Positions 33,531 through 42,422 of a stretch of 64,000 bases of DNA are shown here, one piece after another. Below the pieces are notes generated by a model, which had not been told where the DNA came from, did not search any database, and saw only the letters and a list, made by a program, of their open reading frames with translations. The stretch covers positions 1 through 64,000 of the forward strand of contig DASXZH010000058.1 of NCBI GenBank assembly GCA_036502005.1. The letters are read 5' to 3'. Position 1 is the first letter of the stretch. The number at the start of each line of letters is the position of its first letter. The translations under genes were made by a program, and so were the position numbers. The DNA comes from DASXZH01 sp036502005. Its GTDB lineage: Bacteria; Armatimonadota; Fimbriimonadia; Fimbriimonadales; Fimbriimonadaceae.

Positions 33531-36083
33531 TTAATCCTCGTCGATCGATCTTCGGGATCTTTCAATATCGCTTGCACGACGCCGTACCTGTCCATACCCG
33601 GCAGGTGTTTTTGGGGTGGTTGGGGATGTAGTAGCAGGGCCTGCTTCCTGAACTGGCATTCTCAAGCGAACCCTGTTCTGGGCCGAGATGGCAAGCAGAG
33701 TTTTATCGGCATGCTTCTTACCAATCGCCACATCCCACAGATAGAGAATCGGCGAAGCGTTGAAGATCGACGAATACGTTCCCGAGATGATTCCGATCAT
33801 CATCGACAGGTTGAACAACTTCAACTCTGGGGTCGCGGAACCGACTCCAATCAACAGGGCCAGAGTTACGATAACGGTCATTGATGTATTAATCGATCGG
33901 GCAACCGATTGAGTAATTGAACGGTTGATTAAGTTGCCGACTTCCTCTCCCGGCTCAGGCCGGCGCAGGTTTTCACGTATTCGGTCAAAAATGACGATCG
34001 TGTCGTGAGTTGAAAACGCAATAACTGTGAGCATGGCGGAGATAAAGAGGGCGCTTATCTGCCAGTTAAGGAAATAGCCCATGATGGCGGCAAGGCCTAT
34101 GACGACCAAAACGTCGTGAAGCAAAGCCAATACGGCGGATACGGCAAACCTTCCGCCTATTCTGAATCCACCCATCGCGCCAAATCTAAAGGATAGATAG
34201 AGGATGATTAGGAGAGTGCTGAGCACAACTCCATAAATTGCATTTTTAATCGTCTCGTTTTGGATTGTGCCGCTAATATGGCTGATTGCGGCCCCTGGTT
34301 GTGGCGGCGTAATGCCGGCATAGCCGGATATTGTTGCGGCCGCATCCTTTGTAGTTTCGTTCACCAACTTGTTCGGCGGAATCGTGATGTAAGCCAGTCT
34401 TTGGTTTCCGGAAGAGCCCAAGACCACGGAGCAGTCTGGAAGACCTGCTTTAGTAAGGTTGGCAACCAGACTTTGCGAAGTCATGTTCGCAGGCAAGTCG
34501 AAAACGATCTCAGTTCCGCCCGTGAACTCAACGTTGCCCTTAAGTCCACCTAAGGCAAAAAAGAGGACGCCGGGAACGATGGTCAAAGCAGAAATGAGGA
34601 AGTAACGTCCAGCCTTGTTAACGATCTGCAGCGGCTTCTTGTGAGCGCCGGCTTCAAGGCTCTCTCCAAACCACTGACGGTTTAGTCCGTACCACTTGGG
34701 GTTTGTGGCCATCCCTGAACCGACAGCAAACTGAAGCAACGACCGGGTTACAACAACGGCCGTAAACAGCGAGATGACAACGCCAATGATAAGGGTTGTG
34801 GCAAAGCCTTTAACAGGCCCAGTGCCGAAGTTTAAGAGCACAAGGGCGGTGAGAACCGTACAGGCATTCGAGTCGATAATCGCAGGGAGCGCTCGATTAA
34901 ATCCGAGATTGAGCGACCTTTGAAGGTCCTTCCCCAACCTCATCTCTTCCTTCAGACGTTCAAAGACCAAAATGTTGGCGTCAACGGCCATTCCTATAGA
35001 AAGCACAACACCGGCAATTGCGGCCAAGGAGAATGTTGCGTCTATAAGCTTTAGCACGGTGAGGGTGAAGAGAATGTAAAGCCCCAACGCAAGAACGGCT
35101 ACAAGGCCAGGGAACTCGTAGTAAACGAGCATGAAAACGACGATCACGCAGGAGGCGATGACGCCGGCCGTGAACATCATGTTAAGAGCGTTTTGTCCAA
35201 CGGTGGCATCAACTTTCGCGCTGCCAATGTCCTTCAGGTCAACCGGAAGTGCGCCGGCGTTTAGCAAGTCAACAAGTGCGTGAACATACTCGGGAGTAAA
35301 GGTTCCTTCCGTCACCGCTTCGTCGCTAATAACGGCCCCGTCCTTTAGGGGCGCCATGCTAATGACTTTGCCGTCGAGAACAACGGCAAGCTCTTCGCCG
35401 TTAGTGTTATTCAGCACCGACCATTTCTGCATATTCTGCGAACCCGAACCCGAGAAGTGCATCTCGGGTTCATAAGATCCGATCCCGCCTTGCGAGGTCA
35501 TATTTGCGCTCGAAAGTTGATCCCCTTGAATGATTGGATCACCCCATCCAGCGATAATATTTTCGTACTCAGGGTTGGGAATTGTCGCCTTAGGATTGGT
35601 AGGGTCTGGAATTCTCGGAGGGATTATTTTGCCATCGGAAGTTGAAAACTTGACGCTTGGGTCTTTCGCGTCTTCAGAGGGTATCGCCTTGTAGCGCCTA
35701 AACCCCGCATCCTTTGTTTGAACGTTCTTGGCATCATAGAACAAGATCCTTGCGGAGCTTCCAATAATCGCCTTAGCCGCGTCCACGTCCTTATAACCGG
35801 GGATCTCGATGATGAACTGGTCGGGATCCTTAAACTGTACGGAAGCTTCGCTGACGCCGATACCATTGACGCGATGCTCCAAAACCGTGAGCGTCCTTTC
35901 CTTGGCACTTTCGAGATCCGTACCCGTAAGCACCTTGCCTTTGGACGACATCATTCGATAGTTGAGCTGAACGCCGCCCTGGATGTCGAGACCCCATCTC
36001 GGCGTTTTGACAGTGAACAAATAGCCGGATAAAGCAGCGAGGAATAGAACAAGACCTAGAAATAAATAGCTTCGAGAATGCAA
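33531..36083 (-). CDS. secDF: Fused protein translocase subunit SecDF
   Basis: 850 residues. Membrane partner of SecYEG that uses proton motive force to help export. SecD half (about 1-475): KTPRWGLDIQGGVQLNYRM, the P1 periplasmic domain, then LKDIGSAKVDATVGQNALNMMFTAG and GMAVDANILVFERLKEEMRLG. SecF half (about 495-805): GGTEIVFDLPANMTSQ, FRFGAMGGFRIGGRFAVSAVLALLHDVLVVIG and FSTHDTIVIFDRIRENLRR. A Pro/Thr/Arg-rich tail ends the protein. SecD and SecF are fused in one frame, as in B. subtilis. Confidence 0.95.
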   Translation of the reverse strand: MHSRSYLFLGLVLFLAALSGYLFTVKTPRWGLDIQGGVQLNYRMMSSKGKVLTGTDLESAKERTLTVLEHRVNGIGVSEASVQFKDPDQFIIEIPGYKDVDAAKAIIGSSARILFYDAKNVQTKDAGFRRYKAIPSEDAKDPSVKFSTSDGKIIPPRIPDPTNPKATIPNPEYENIIAGWGDPIIQGDQLSSANMTSQGGIGSYEPEMHFSGSGSQNMQKWSVLNNTNGEELAVVLDGKVISMAPLKDGAVISDEAVTEGTFTPEYVHALVDLLNAGALPVDLKDIGSAKVDATVGQNALNMMFTAGVIASCVIVVFMLVYYEFPGLVAVLALGLYILFTLTVLKLIDATFSLAAIAGVVLSIGMAVDANILVFERLKEEMRLGKDLQRSLNLGFNRALPAIIDSNACTVLTALVLLNFGTGPVKGFATTLIIGVVISLFTAVVVTRSLLQFAVGSGMATNPKWYGLNRQWFGESLEAGAHKKPLQIVNKAGRYFLISALTIVPGVLFFALGGLKGNVEFTGGTEIVFDLPANMTSQSLVANLTKAGLPDCSVVLGSSGNQRLAYITIPPNKLVNETTKDAAATISGYAGITPPQPGAAISHISGTIQNETIKNAIYGVVLSTLLIILYLSFRFGAMGGFRIGGRFAVSAVLALLHDVLVVIGLAAIMGYFLNWQISALFISAMLTVIAFSTHDTIVIFDRIRENLRRPEPGEEVGNLINRSITQSVARSINTSMTVIVTLALLIGVGSATPELKLFNLSMMIGIISGTYSSIFNASPILYLWDVAIGKKHADKTLLAISAQNRVRLRMPVQEAGPATTSPTTPKTPAGYGQVRRRASDIERSRRSIDED

Positions 36084-36259
36084 AGAGGGTAGCTCCCAGA
36101 CGCAAAATTTTGACGCCTCATTATACCGAGTCCCGATTTATGCCCTCTTGAAAAATAGGCCTTACAGCATGCGATGCCCCCTAAAATTGCTTGTCAAATC
36201 GCTTTATAGAATCAGTTTCGAACTCAAAAACCGTCCATACTATGATTTGAGGATCTGGT

Positions 36260-37186
36260 ATGCAGATTTCACGAAGAGAATTGCTTAGAATCGGTTCTTC
36301 CGTTGTGGTGTGCTCTGCCGCCATTCCCTTGACGTCGATTACGAGAGCCCTTGCAAAGCACAGCAAGCCTGCCAGTCGCAAGAAAACCGAAGTGCACTTT
36401 ACCGGTAAACACGCCTACGCGGCGATTTTAGATAAGGCAGTTGACGAGAAATGGTCCATGTTGCCCATGGGCGATCTTATCGGTCAGATAGCGACGTACC
36501 TTCTTGGCACGCCTTACGTGAATTACACCCTCGACCATTCAGCCGATCATGAATACTGCATCGTCAACCTTCAAGAACTCGACTGCGTCACCTTTGTGGA
36601 GAGCACGCTTGCGCTCGCTCGTGCGATAAAGCTAGGCGATAACGATGACGAATCCCTTGCTAAGCAAGTGGAGTTAATCCGCTATCGAAACGGCGAATGC
36701 AATGGCTTTTGCTCAAGGCTCCATTATCTTTCAGACTGGTTTTACGACAACGAGAAGAAACACCTTCTTCACGATTACACCAAAGAACTTAAGGGAGCGG
36801 AAAAGACGGACAAGCAGCTCTCGCTCATGAGCTCTCGGTCCAATCAGTACAAGCAGTTAAAGGCCCATCCCGAGCTGGTACCGGCTATTCGACACTGTGA
36901 GCTGGCGATCAATAAGAGGCCCCACTACTACCTGCCGAAAGCCGATGTGCAGGCAGCAGAAGAGTTCATGCAAACGGGCGATATTATCGCCATCACCACT
37001 TCCGCTAAGATTTTGGATTGCGCCCATACAGGGTTCTGCTACCGAGACGATAAAGGCTTGCTCCGCTTCTTACACGCCTCCCTTACCCACAAAAAGGTTT
37101 GGCTGGACCAGGAGCTTGCCGCGTACCTGAATGGGATCCACGCGTTTACCGGGATTATGGTCGCTCGTCCGGCAGAGCCAGTTTAG
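36260..37186 (+). CDS. DUF1460 amidase-like protein with Tat signal
   Basis: 308 residues. SRRELLRIGSSVVVCSAAIP is a twin-arginine-type signal peptide. The mature domain matches the DUF1460 (NlpC/P60-like N-acetylmuramoyl-L-alanine amidase) pattern: LLGTPYVNYTLD, LQELDCVTFVESTLALARA with the likely catalytic Cys, CSRLHYLSDWFYDN, and AHTGFCYRDDKGLLRFLHASLTHKKV with the likely catalytic His. The role is probably peptidoglycan cleavage or recycling outside the inner membrane. Confidence 0.82.
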   Translation: MQISRRELLRIGSSVVVCSAAIPLTSITRALAKHSKPASRKKTEVHFTGKHAYAAILDKAVDEKWSMLPMGDLIGQIATYLLGTPYVNYTLDHSADHEYCIVNLQELDCVTFVESTLALARAIKLGDNDDESLAKQVELIRYRNGECNGFCSRLHYLSDWFYDNEKKHLLHDYTKELKGAEKTDKQLSLMSSRSNQYKQLKAHPELVPAIRHCELAINKRPHYYLPKADVQAAEEFMQTGDIIAITTSAKILDCAHTGFCYRDDKGLLRFLHASLTHKKVWLDQELAAYLNGIHAFTGIMVARPAEPV

Positions 37187-37230
37187 AAAGCTCAATTGCT
37201 CTTCGTTCCATCACTAGGTACCAAGTTTAT

Positions 37231-37349
37231 GGCTCGCGCCTCTCCCGGTTCGCGGACTCACCGCTTTCCTTTGTCGGTGTTTCCGAGTTGGACCCCAATG
37301 CGTATATTGGAAAGCTTCCGACCTCTCCATCCGGGAGAGGTTTGTAGCT
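37231..37349 (+). repeat. Dispersed repeat, copy C, interrupted
   Basis: GGCTCGCGCCTCTCCC plus core GGTTCGCGGACTCACCG (37247-37263) match copy B at 15142. The ACCTCTCC..GGGAGAGGT hairpin (37321-37341) and GGGAACGCC (37352 onward) also match. Between core and hairpin lies a 57-base insert (37264-37320) whose ends form GCTTTCC/GGAAAGC inverted repeats. Confidence 0.75.
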
Positions 37350-37446
37350 GCGGGAACGCCAACGTCACCCTTTACTAGTGCCTAATCGCCTGCTCAAGAG
37401 GGGCGACAAGTTTTTATCCAAATTTAAGTTTCTGCCTCATGATTGG

Positions 37447-39030
37447 TTAAGAACTGAGAGGTCCCCTTTTCTCGTAAACAGCAAGCGCGGCCGCGTCAAT
37501 ATCGGTGTGCTCCGGAGCGGGGATCTTTACTTCTTCGCCGGTCGCCATTTGAAACGCTAAAGCAGCTTGGCCGTTAGCCCAGTTCAAAAAGATCGGGTAA
37601 AGCATGGCGGCATTCCCTTTCACTTGCTCAGCCCGCTTGCGGGCCGATTGTTCGGCGTAGGAGAGCAACAAGAGATCGGACATGGCCCCCAGCACGACCT
37701 GGTGCTCTGGAACCCGCTTAAAGGCAACACCAGCTAACTCTGAGATAAAAGAATCACCGGAGGCAACAAGTGACGCCTTGCCATCGTTGGCCTTTCTTCG
37801 CAAACGCTCGGCAAGAAAAACCCGATTAATCTCGTTTGTGCCTTCATATATGCGGCTGACGCGGGCATCGCGATAATGGCGCGCAATAGGAAACTCTTCC
37901 GTAAAGCCATAACCGCCGAACACTTGAAGCATCTCGTCCACGATAAACGCCTCCGCTTCGCTGCAGAACACCTTGCAAGCGCTGCATTCGATGGCATATT
38001 CCTCAGCAGCTTTCTTGTTGCCGTCAATCGTGCCGCCAAACTCCGCAAAAGCAGCATCGATGAGAGCGCCGGTTCTGTAAAGCATCGATTCGCCGGCGTA
38101 GTAACGCGCGGCAGATTCGGCAAACTTTTTTCGAATAAGGCCGAACTCGGCGATGGGACGGCCGAACTGCTTGCGATCGAGCGCGTATTTTGCCGCCAAT
38201 CTCAGCGCGTCCCTTGCCGGACCGAGGGACATTGCTCCAAGTTTGAACCGGCCAATGTTGAGCGAATTTAAAGCGACCTGATGCCCAAGCCCAATTTGGT
38301 GCAGGAGGTTTTCCTCCGGCACTTCAGCGTCCTCCAGGATCAACTTAGCCGTAGATGACCCCTTCAGACCAAGCTTATGCTCCTCCCTACCAATGCTCAC
38401 GCCAGGATAATCGCGCTCGACAATAAAGGCGGAGAATTTATCCCCGTCAACTTTCGCCATGACGATAAACACGTCGGCCCAGGCGGCATTGGAGATCCAC
38501 ATCTTGGTTCCGTTGAGAATCCACCTTCCGTTCTTAAAATCGGCTCGGGTAGTTGCAGATAGGGCGTCGCTGCCGCTATTTGGCTCGCTAAGAGCATAGG
38601 CTCCAATCCACCGGCCAGAAGACACAAGCGGCAGATATTTCTGCTTTTGGGCTTCCGTACCAAACAGAGAAATGCCTAACTGCCCGATTCCGCTGCTAAC
38701 GCCAAAAGTGACGCTGAATGAGCCATTCATGCTCAGATACTCAAGAATTCGGGCGGATAGATTCTTTCCCAATCCAAGCCCACCGTAAGCTTCGGCCGTA
38801 TCAACCCCGCAAAGGCCCAACTCTCCCGCTTTATGGATGAGGCCGGGCATCAGACCCGGCTCTTTTTCATCGAGCCTTTCCGATAAGGGCAGGACTTCCT
38901 TTCTGCTGAACTGCTCGGCAGTTTCGATCATTAGGCGCTCTTCACCATGAAACTGCTCGGGTGTAAAAATGTGGGTTGGAGTTTCTGAAAAGAAAGAACC
39001 GCAATGCGGCGCTTGTTCAACAATTGACAT
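37447..39030 (-). CDS. Acyl-CoA dehydrogenase
   Basis: 527 residues, FAD-dependent, fatty acid beta-oxidation. N-terminal helical domain (FTPEQFHGEERLMIETAEQFSRKEVLPL), FAD loop AYALSEPNSGSDALSA and WISNA, ARDALRLAAKYALDRKQFGRPIAEFGLIRKKFAE, QVFGGYGFTEEFPIARHYRDARVSRIYEGTNEI with the usual catalytic Glu region. A C-terminal extension of about 110 residues places it with longer FadE-type enzymes. It is monocistronic; no electron-transfer flavoprotein genes are adjacent. Confidence 0.93.
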   Translation of the reverse strand: MSIVEQAPHCGSFFSETPTHIFTPEQFHGEERLMIETAEQFSRKEVLPLSERLDEKEPGLMPGLIHKAGELGLCGVDTAEAYGGLGLGKNLSARILEYLSMNGSFSVTFGVSSGIGQLGISLFGTEAQKQKYLPLVSSGRWIGAYALSEPNSGSDALSATTRADFKNGRWILNGTKMWISNAAWADVFIVMAKVDGDKFSAFIVERDYPGVSIGREEHKLGLKGSSTAKLILEDAEVPEENLLHQIGLGHQVALNSLNIGRFKLGAMSLGPARDALRLAAKYALDRKQFGRPIAEFGLIRKKFAESAARYYAGESMLYRTGALIDAAFAEFGGTIDGNKKAAEEYAIECSACKVFCSEAEAFIVDEMLQVFGGYGFTEEFPIARHYRDARVSRIYEGTNEINRVFLAERLRRKANDGKASLVASGDSFISELAGVAFKRVPEHQVVLGAMSDLLLLSYAEQSARKRAEQVKGNAAMLYPIFLNWANGQAALAFQMATGEEVKIPAPEHTDIDAAALAVYEKRGPLSS

Positions 39031-39095
39031 GAGGGTCCTCGACGCTGAGTCGATTTGGAATTATATCTTCTAGCTATAGGCTCGGAAGAGCAAAC

Positions 39096-39605
39096 TTAGA
39101 AGCTCAGGTTCAGACCCACGGAAAGGCCGCTCGACGCGGCCTGCGCAAATCGATATCGAGCCTCTACCGCAAGCGAGGGGCCCAAAGCCGGGCCGATTTT
39201 TATCGGGAAGCCAATTCCGAACTCGGTGCCAAAACCGGATTGCTTGTTAAAGTTGCTCCCGGTGGCATAGTTGTAGTTAAATCCGCCCAACGCATAAAAG
39301 TTGTTGCCGGGAACAACCGGCGTTTTATAATCCAAATAACCACGGTACAACTCGCCATTTACTCCCGATCCCGCCCCACCCAGGACAGCCGAAGCGCCGA
39401 GGATAACTGAACCAAAAATGGGCAGACTAATCACGTTATCCTGGACAGCCAGTTCCAAGCCGGAAAGGTGGATGCTGTTACCCGAGTTGTTTTGAAAGTT
39501 CCGGCCGAAGAAGTAGCCGGCGGAAACGGAGAAAGGCGTTACTTGGGCAGCCGCCGCCGCCACCAGAATGCCGGACATCACAAAAAGCGCGAGAACCTTT
39601 CTCAT
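39096..39605 (-). CDS. Predicted outer-membrane beta-barrel-like protein
   Basis: 169 residues. Signal peptide MRKVLALFVMSGILVAAAAAQ, then alternating hydrophobic strands rich in Gly, Tyr and Asn and a C-terminal Phe (SSGLSVGLNLSF), all typical of small outer-membrane beta barrels. No family named. Located between acyl-CoA dehydrogenase and hut genes on the minus strand. Confidence 0.7.
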   Translation of the reverse strand: MRKVLALFVMSGILVAAAAAQVTPFSVSAGYFFGRNFQNNSGNSIHLSGLELAVQDNVISLPIFGSVILGASAVLGGAGSGVNGELYRGYLDYKTPVVPGNNFYALGGFNYNYATGSNFNKQSGFGTEFGIGFPIKIGPALGPSLAVEARYRFAQAASSGLSVGLNLSF

Positions 39606-39782
39606 GGCTTTTCAGACGGGCGAACGTTCGGGTTGGCGTCAGATAAAATCTACCAAGATCGAAAGGCGAAAGGCGGAAGACACTTGCTCATTGAAGTTCT
39701 TGGATCGTCGCCAAAATGCAAAACCTACTAGTTCCGCAAAGTTCATCACTTAATGCCAGAGCTTTTTAAGAAAAGCACTAGA

Positions 39783-39830
39783 TTTAGCCTTGACTTTCGA
39801 CTTTCGACTTTCGACTTCACTTTCTCTCCC
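39783..39830. repeat. Heptamer array (TTTCGAC)n
   Basis: Four copies of CTTTCGA/TTTCGAC (about 39789-39816), directly followed by TTCTCTCC repeats. Single orientation. It lies just beyond the hutG stop. Confidence 0.7.
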
Positions 39831-40776
39831 TTCTCTCCAACAACCCAGAAGCAAAAGAGAGCATGCAAGCCGCGGCGGACATGCACGTGATATCGGCAAC
39901 ATCCTTTTCCGGATCGATTTCGACGAAATCAATGGCCGCCACGTTAAAGTGACTGCCGCACATATAAGCCATCTGCCTTAGTTGCCAAGGCTGCAATCCG
40001 CCAGGCCGAGAGCCGGGTGCGGCTGGGGCGTAACTGCGATCGAGAACATCGATATCGAGGCTCACATAGATGGCATCCAGATCCCTTAAGACTTCGAATG
40101 CCGAGCGCATCGTTCGCTCGATGCCGTCCTCATAAACCTGCTCCACCCCCATGTAGTTGATGCCTTCATCGCGGGCAACCTGGGCGTATTCGGCAGAGTT
40201 GGCAAAAGACTGGATTCCCACCTGCACGATGTGCCTACCCAGCACGCCATCAGCCAGCAAAGCCCGAATCGGGTTTCCATTATTTAAACCTCTGGTCGTA
40301 TCCCGAAGATCGAAGTGGGCATCAAAGGTTAGAACACCGCAGCGATGTAAAGGCACGGGAAGCCCAATCACGCCGGGCCTTGTAATGCTGTTATCGCCCC
40401 CGAGGAGGATTACCGTCGCATTCTCTTTGCGAAACTTATGGATCGCGTCAGTGACAGGTTGGACGATATCTTCGGGGATTCGACCTTCGATATCCAAATT
40501 GCCAATGTCCTCCACGTAAACCTTTCGCAGGTCGTTGTTGTGGGGCAAATCGAAGACGCTGTATTTTTCTAGAACTTTGCGAACGGCATCGGCGGCCAGG
40601 TGGGCTTTGCCAGGCGTGATCGAACTGCTAATGGGCACCCCAACCACTCCTAGGCAGGTAACACGGTCCGACGCCTCTGAGTTATAACGGCCCGCGATCC
40701 AATCGCTTGCGCGTGGCCAGTTCTGGTCTTCAAATAGCTTTGGCGGATTTCCGTCGTCGTAGGTTGGCTGGTTCAA
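39817..40776 (-). CDS. hutG: Formimidoylglutamase-like arginase-family enzyme
   Basis: 319 residues, third gene of the hut operon, so formiminoglutamate is the likely substrate. Arginase-family motifs: LLGGDNSITRPG, LTFDAHFDLRD, YVSLDIDVLDRSYAPAAPGSRPGG. The metal-binding histidine of the usual GGDHS is Asn here. The other metal ligands (DAHxD, SxDxD) are present. GTG/ATG start overlaps hutU stop by 4 nt. Agmatinase is an alternative name, but context favours histidine degradation. Confidence 0.85.
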   Translation of the reverse strand: MNQPTYDDGNPPKLFEDQNWPRASDWIAGRYNSEASDRVTCLGVVGVPISSSITPGKAHLAADAVRKVLEKYSVFDLPHNNDLRKVYVEDIGNLDIEGRIPEDIVQPVTDAIHKFRKENATVILLGGDNSITRPGVIGLPVPLHRCGVLTFDAHFDLRDTTRGLNNGNPIRALLADGVLGRHIVQVGIQSFANSAEYAQVARDEGINYMGVEQVYEDGIERTMRSAFEVLRDLDAIYVSLDIDVLDRSYAPAAPGSRPGGLQPWQLRQMAYMCGSHFNVAAIDFVEIDPEKDVADITCMSAAACMLSFASGLLERRERK

Positions 40777-42422
40777 TCCCTTTCCTCAGGCTGCATGGGG
40801 ATTGTCAAATGTTTCTCCCTGGCAAACTCTATGGCTTTTTTATACCCAGCGTCCACGTGTCTCATTACGCCGATTCCTGGATCGCTGGTCAGCACGCGTT
40901 CAAGCTTAGAGCTTTCTAAGGCGCCGTCTGCCACAACCACCATGCCTGCATGCTGCGAATAGCCAATGCCGACGCCGCCGCCGTTATGGATGGAAACCCA
41001 CGATGCGCCCGACGCAGTGTTCAGCATTGCGTTGAGCAGGGGCCAATCCGCAATGGCGTCGCTGTGGTCCAGCATCGCTTCCGTTTCTCGATAGGGCGAA
41101 GCAACGGAGCCAGTATCGAGATGGTCTCTACCAATTACGATGGGCGCGCTGATTTCGCCTTTATTTACCAGCTTGTTTAAGGCTACGCCGAACTCGGCCC
41201 GCTCTCCATAACCGAGCCAGCAGATGCGAGCCGGTAGGCCCTGAAAATGGATCTTCTCCTGGGCCAGGCTTATCCATCGCCTTAGGCTTTCGTTGTTTGG
41301 GAAGAGCTCCAGGATGAGATCGTCAGATTTTTTGATATCCTGGGGATCGCCGGAAAGGGCGGCCCACCTGAATGGCCCCTTCCCTTCGCAAAACAGAGGC
41401 CGAATGTATTTCGGCACGAAGCCCGGAATATCGAAGGCTTTTTCGATGCCCGCTTTCTTGGCCTGAGTCCGAAGATTGTTTCCGTAATCGAAGGTGACGG
41501 CGCCCTTTCTCTGGAGCTGAAGCATGCCTTCCACGTGAGTGGCCATGCTTTCCATCGATCTTTCGATATAAGATTGCGGATCCTGCAGCCTGAGTTCCAC
41601 CGCTTCTTTTAGGCTCATTTTATTGGGAACATAGCCGTTTAGAGGATCGTGAGCGCTGGTTTGGTCGGTGAGAATATCGGGCACGATTTCGCGGCGCGCA
41701 AGGAGGGGGATTATATCGGCGCAGTTCCCAACGAGCCCAACGGATAAAGCTCCCTTCGCTTCCCTTAGAATCTTGAGCGCTTCATCCAGGTCGTAAGCGA
41801 TTCGATCGATGTAACCGGTCGACAGCCTTTTTTCGATTCTAGTTGGATCCACATCGATGCCCAAAAACCGAGCGCCGTTCATGGTAGCGGCGAGTGGCTG
41901 AGCGCCGCCCATCCCGCCCATCCCGCCAGAAACCACTAGCTTCCCTGCCAACGAACCATTAAAGTGCTGCCGACCGGCTTCGGCGAAGGTTTCGTAGGTG
42001 CCCTGCACAATGCCTTGGCTGCCGATATAGATCCACGAGCCGGCCGTCATTTGGCCGTACATCGTTAGTCCTAGCTTTTCCAGACGGCTGAACTCCTCGA
42101 AGTTCGACCAGTGCCCGACCAAGTTGGAGTTGGCGATAAGAACACGAGGCGCCAAGTCGTGCGTTCGAAAAACGCCCACCGGTTTGCCGGATTGGACGAG
42201 GAGGGTTTCATCATTCTCAAGCCCTTGCAGGCACCGAACGATGGCGTGATACGCCTCCCAACTGCGTGCGGCACGGCCCGTTCCGCCGTAGACGACGAGG
42301 TCGTCCGGTCTTTCCGCAACCTCGGGATCGAGGTTGTTCATCAGCATCCGCATGGCAGCTTCTTGATGCCAGCCTTTGCAGCTTAGGCCCTTGCCGCGGG
42401 GGGCGCGAATAGCGGTCTTCAT
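40773..42422 (-). CDS. hutU: Urocanate hydratase
   Basis: 549 residues, second step of histidine degradation, with NAD+ bound as an electrophile. RAPRGKGLSCKGWHQEAAMRMLMNNLDPEVAERPDDLVVYGGTGRAARSWEAY at the N-terminus, SGGMGGMGGAQPLAATMNGA for NAD binding and GLPARICWLGYGERAEFG are highly conserved. Four-nt overlaps with hutH and hutG imply one operon. Confidence 0.97.
   Translation of the reverse strand: MKTAIRAPRGKGLSCKGWHQEAAMRMLMNNLDPEVAERPDDLVVYGGTGRAARSWEAYHAIVRCLQGLENDETLLVQSGKPVGVFRTHDLAPRVLIANSNLVGHWSNFEEFSRLEKLGLTMYGQMTAGSWIYIGSQGIVQGTYETFAEAGRQHFNGSLAGKLVVSGGMGGMGGAQPLAATMNGARFLGIDVDPTRIEKRLSTGYIDRIAYDLDEALKILREAKGALSVGLVGNCADIIPLLARREIVPDILTDQTSAHDPLNGYVPNKMSLKEAVELRLQDPQSYIERSMESMATHVEGMLQLQRKGAVTFDYGNNLRTQAKKAGIEKAFDIPGFVPKYIRPLFCEGKGPFRWAALSGDPQDIKKSDDLILELFPNNESLRRWISLAQEKIHFQGLPARICWLGYGERAEFGVALNKLVNKGEISAPIVIGRDHLDTGSVASPYRETEAMLDHSDAIADWPLLNAMLNTASGASWVSIHNGGGVGIGYSQHAGMVVVADGALESSKLERVLTSDPGIGVMRHVDAGYKKAIEFAREKHLTIPMQPEERD

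Noticed and set aside
37264..37320. Insertion sequence
   Set aside because: Far too short and without a transposase; noted only as a small insertion within a repeat.
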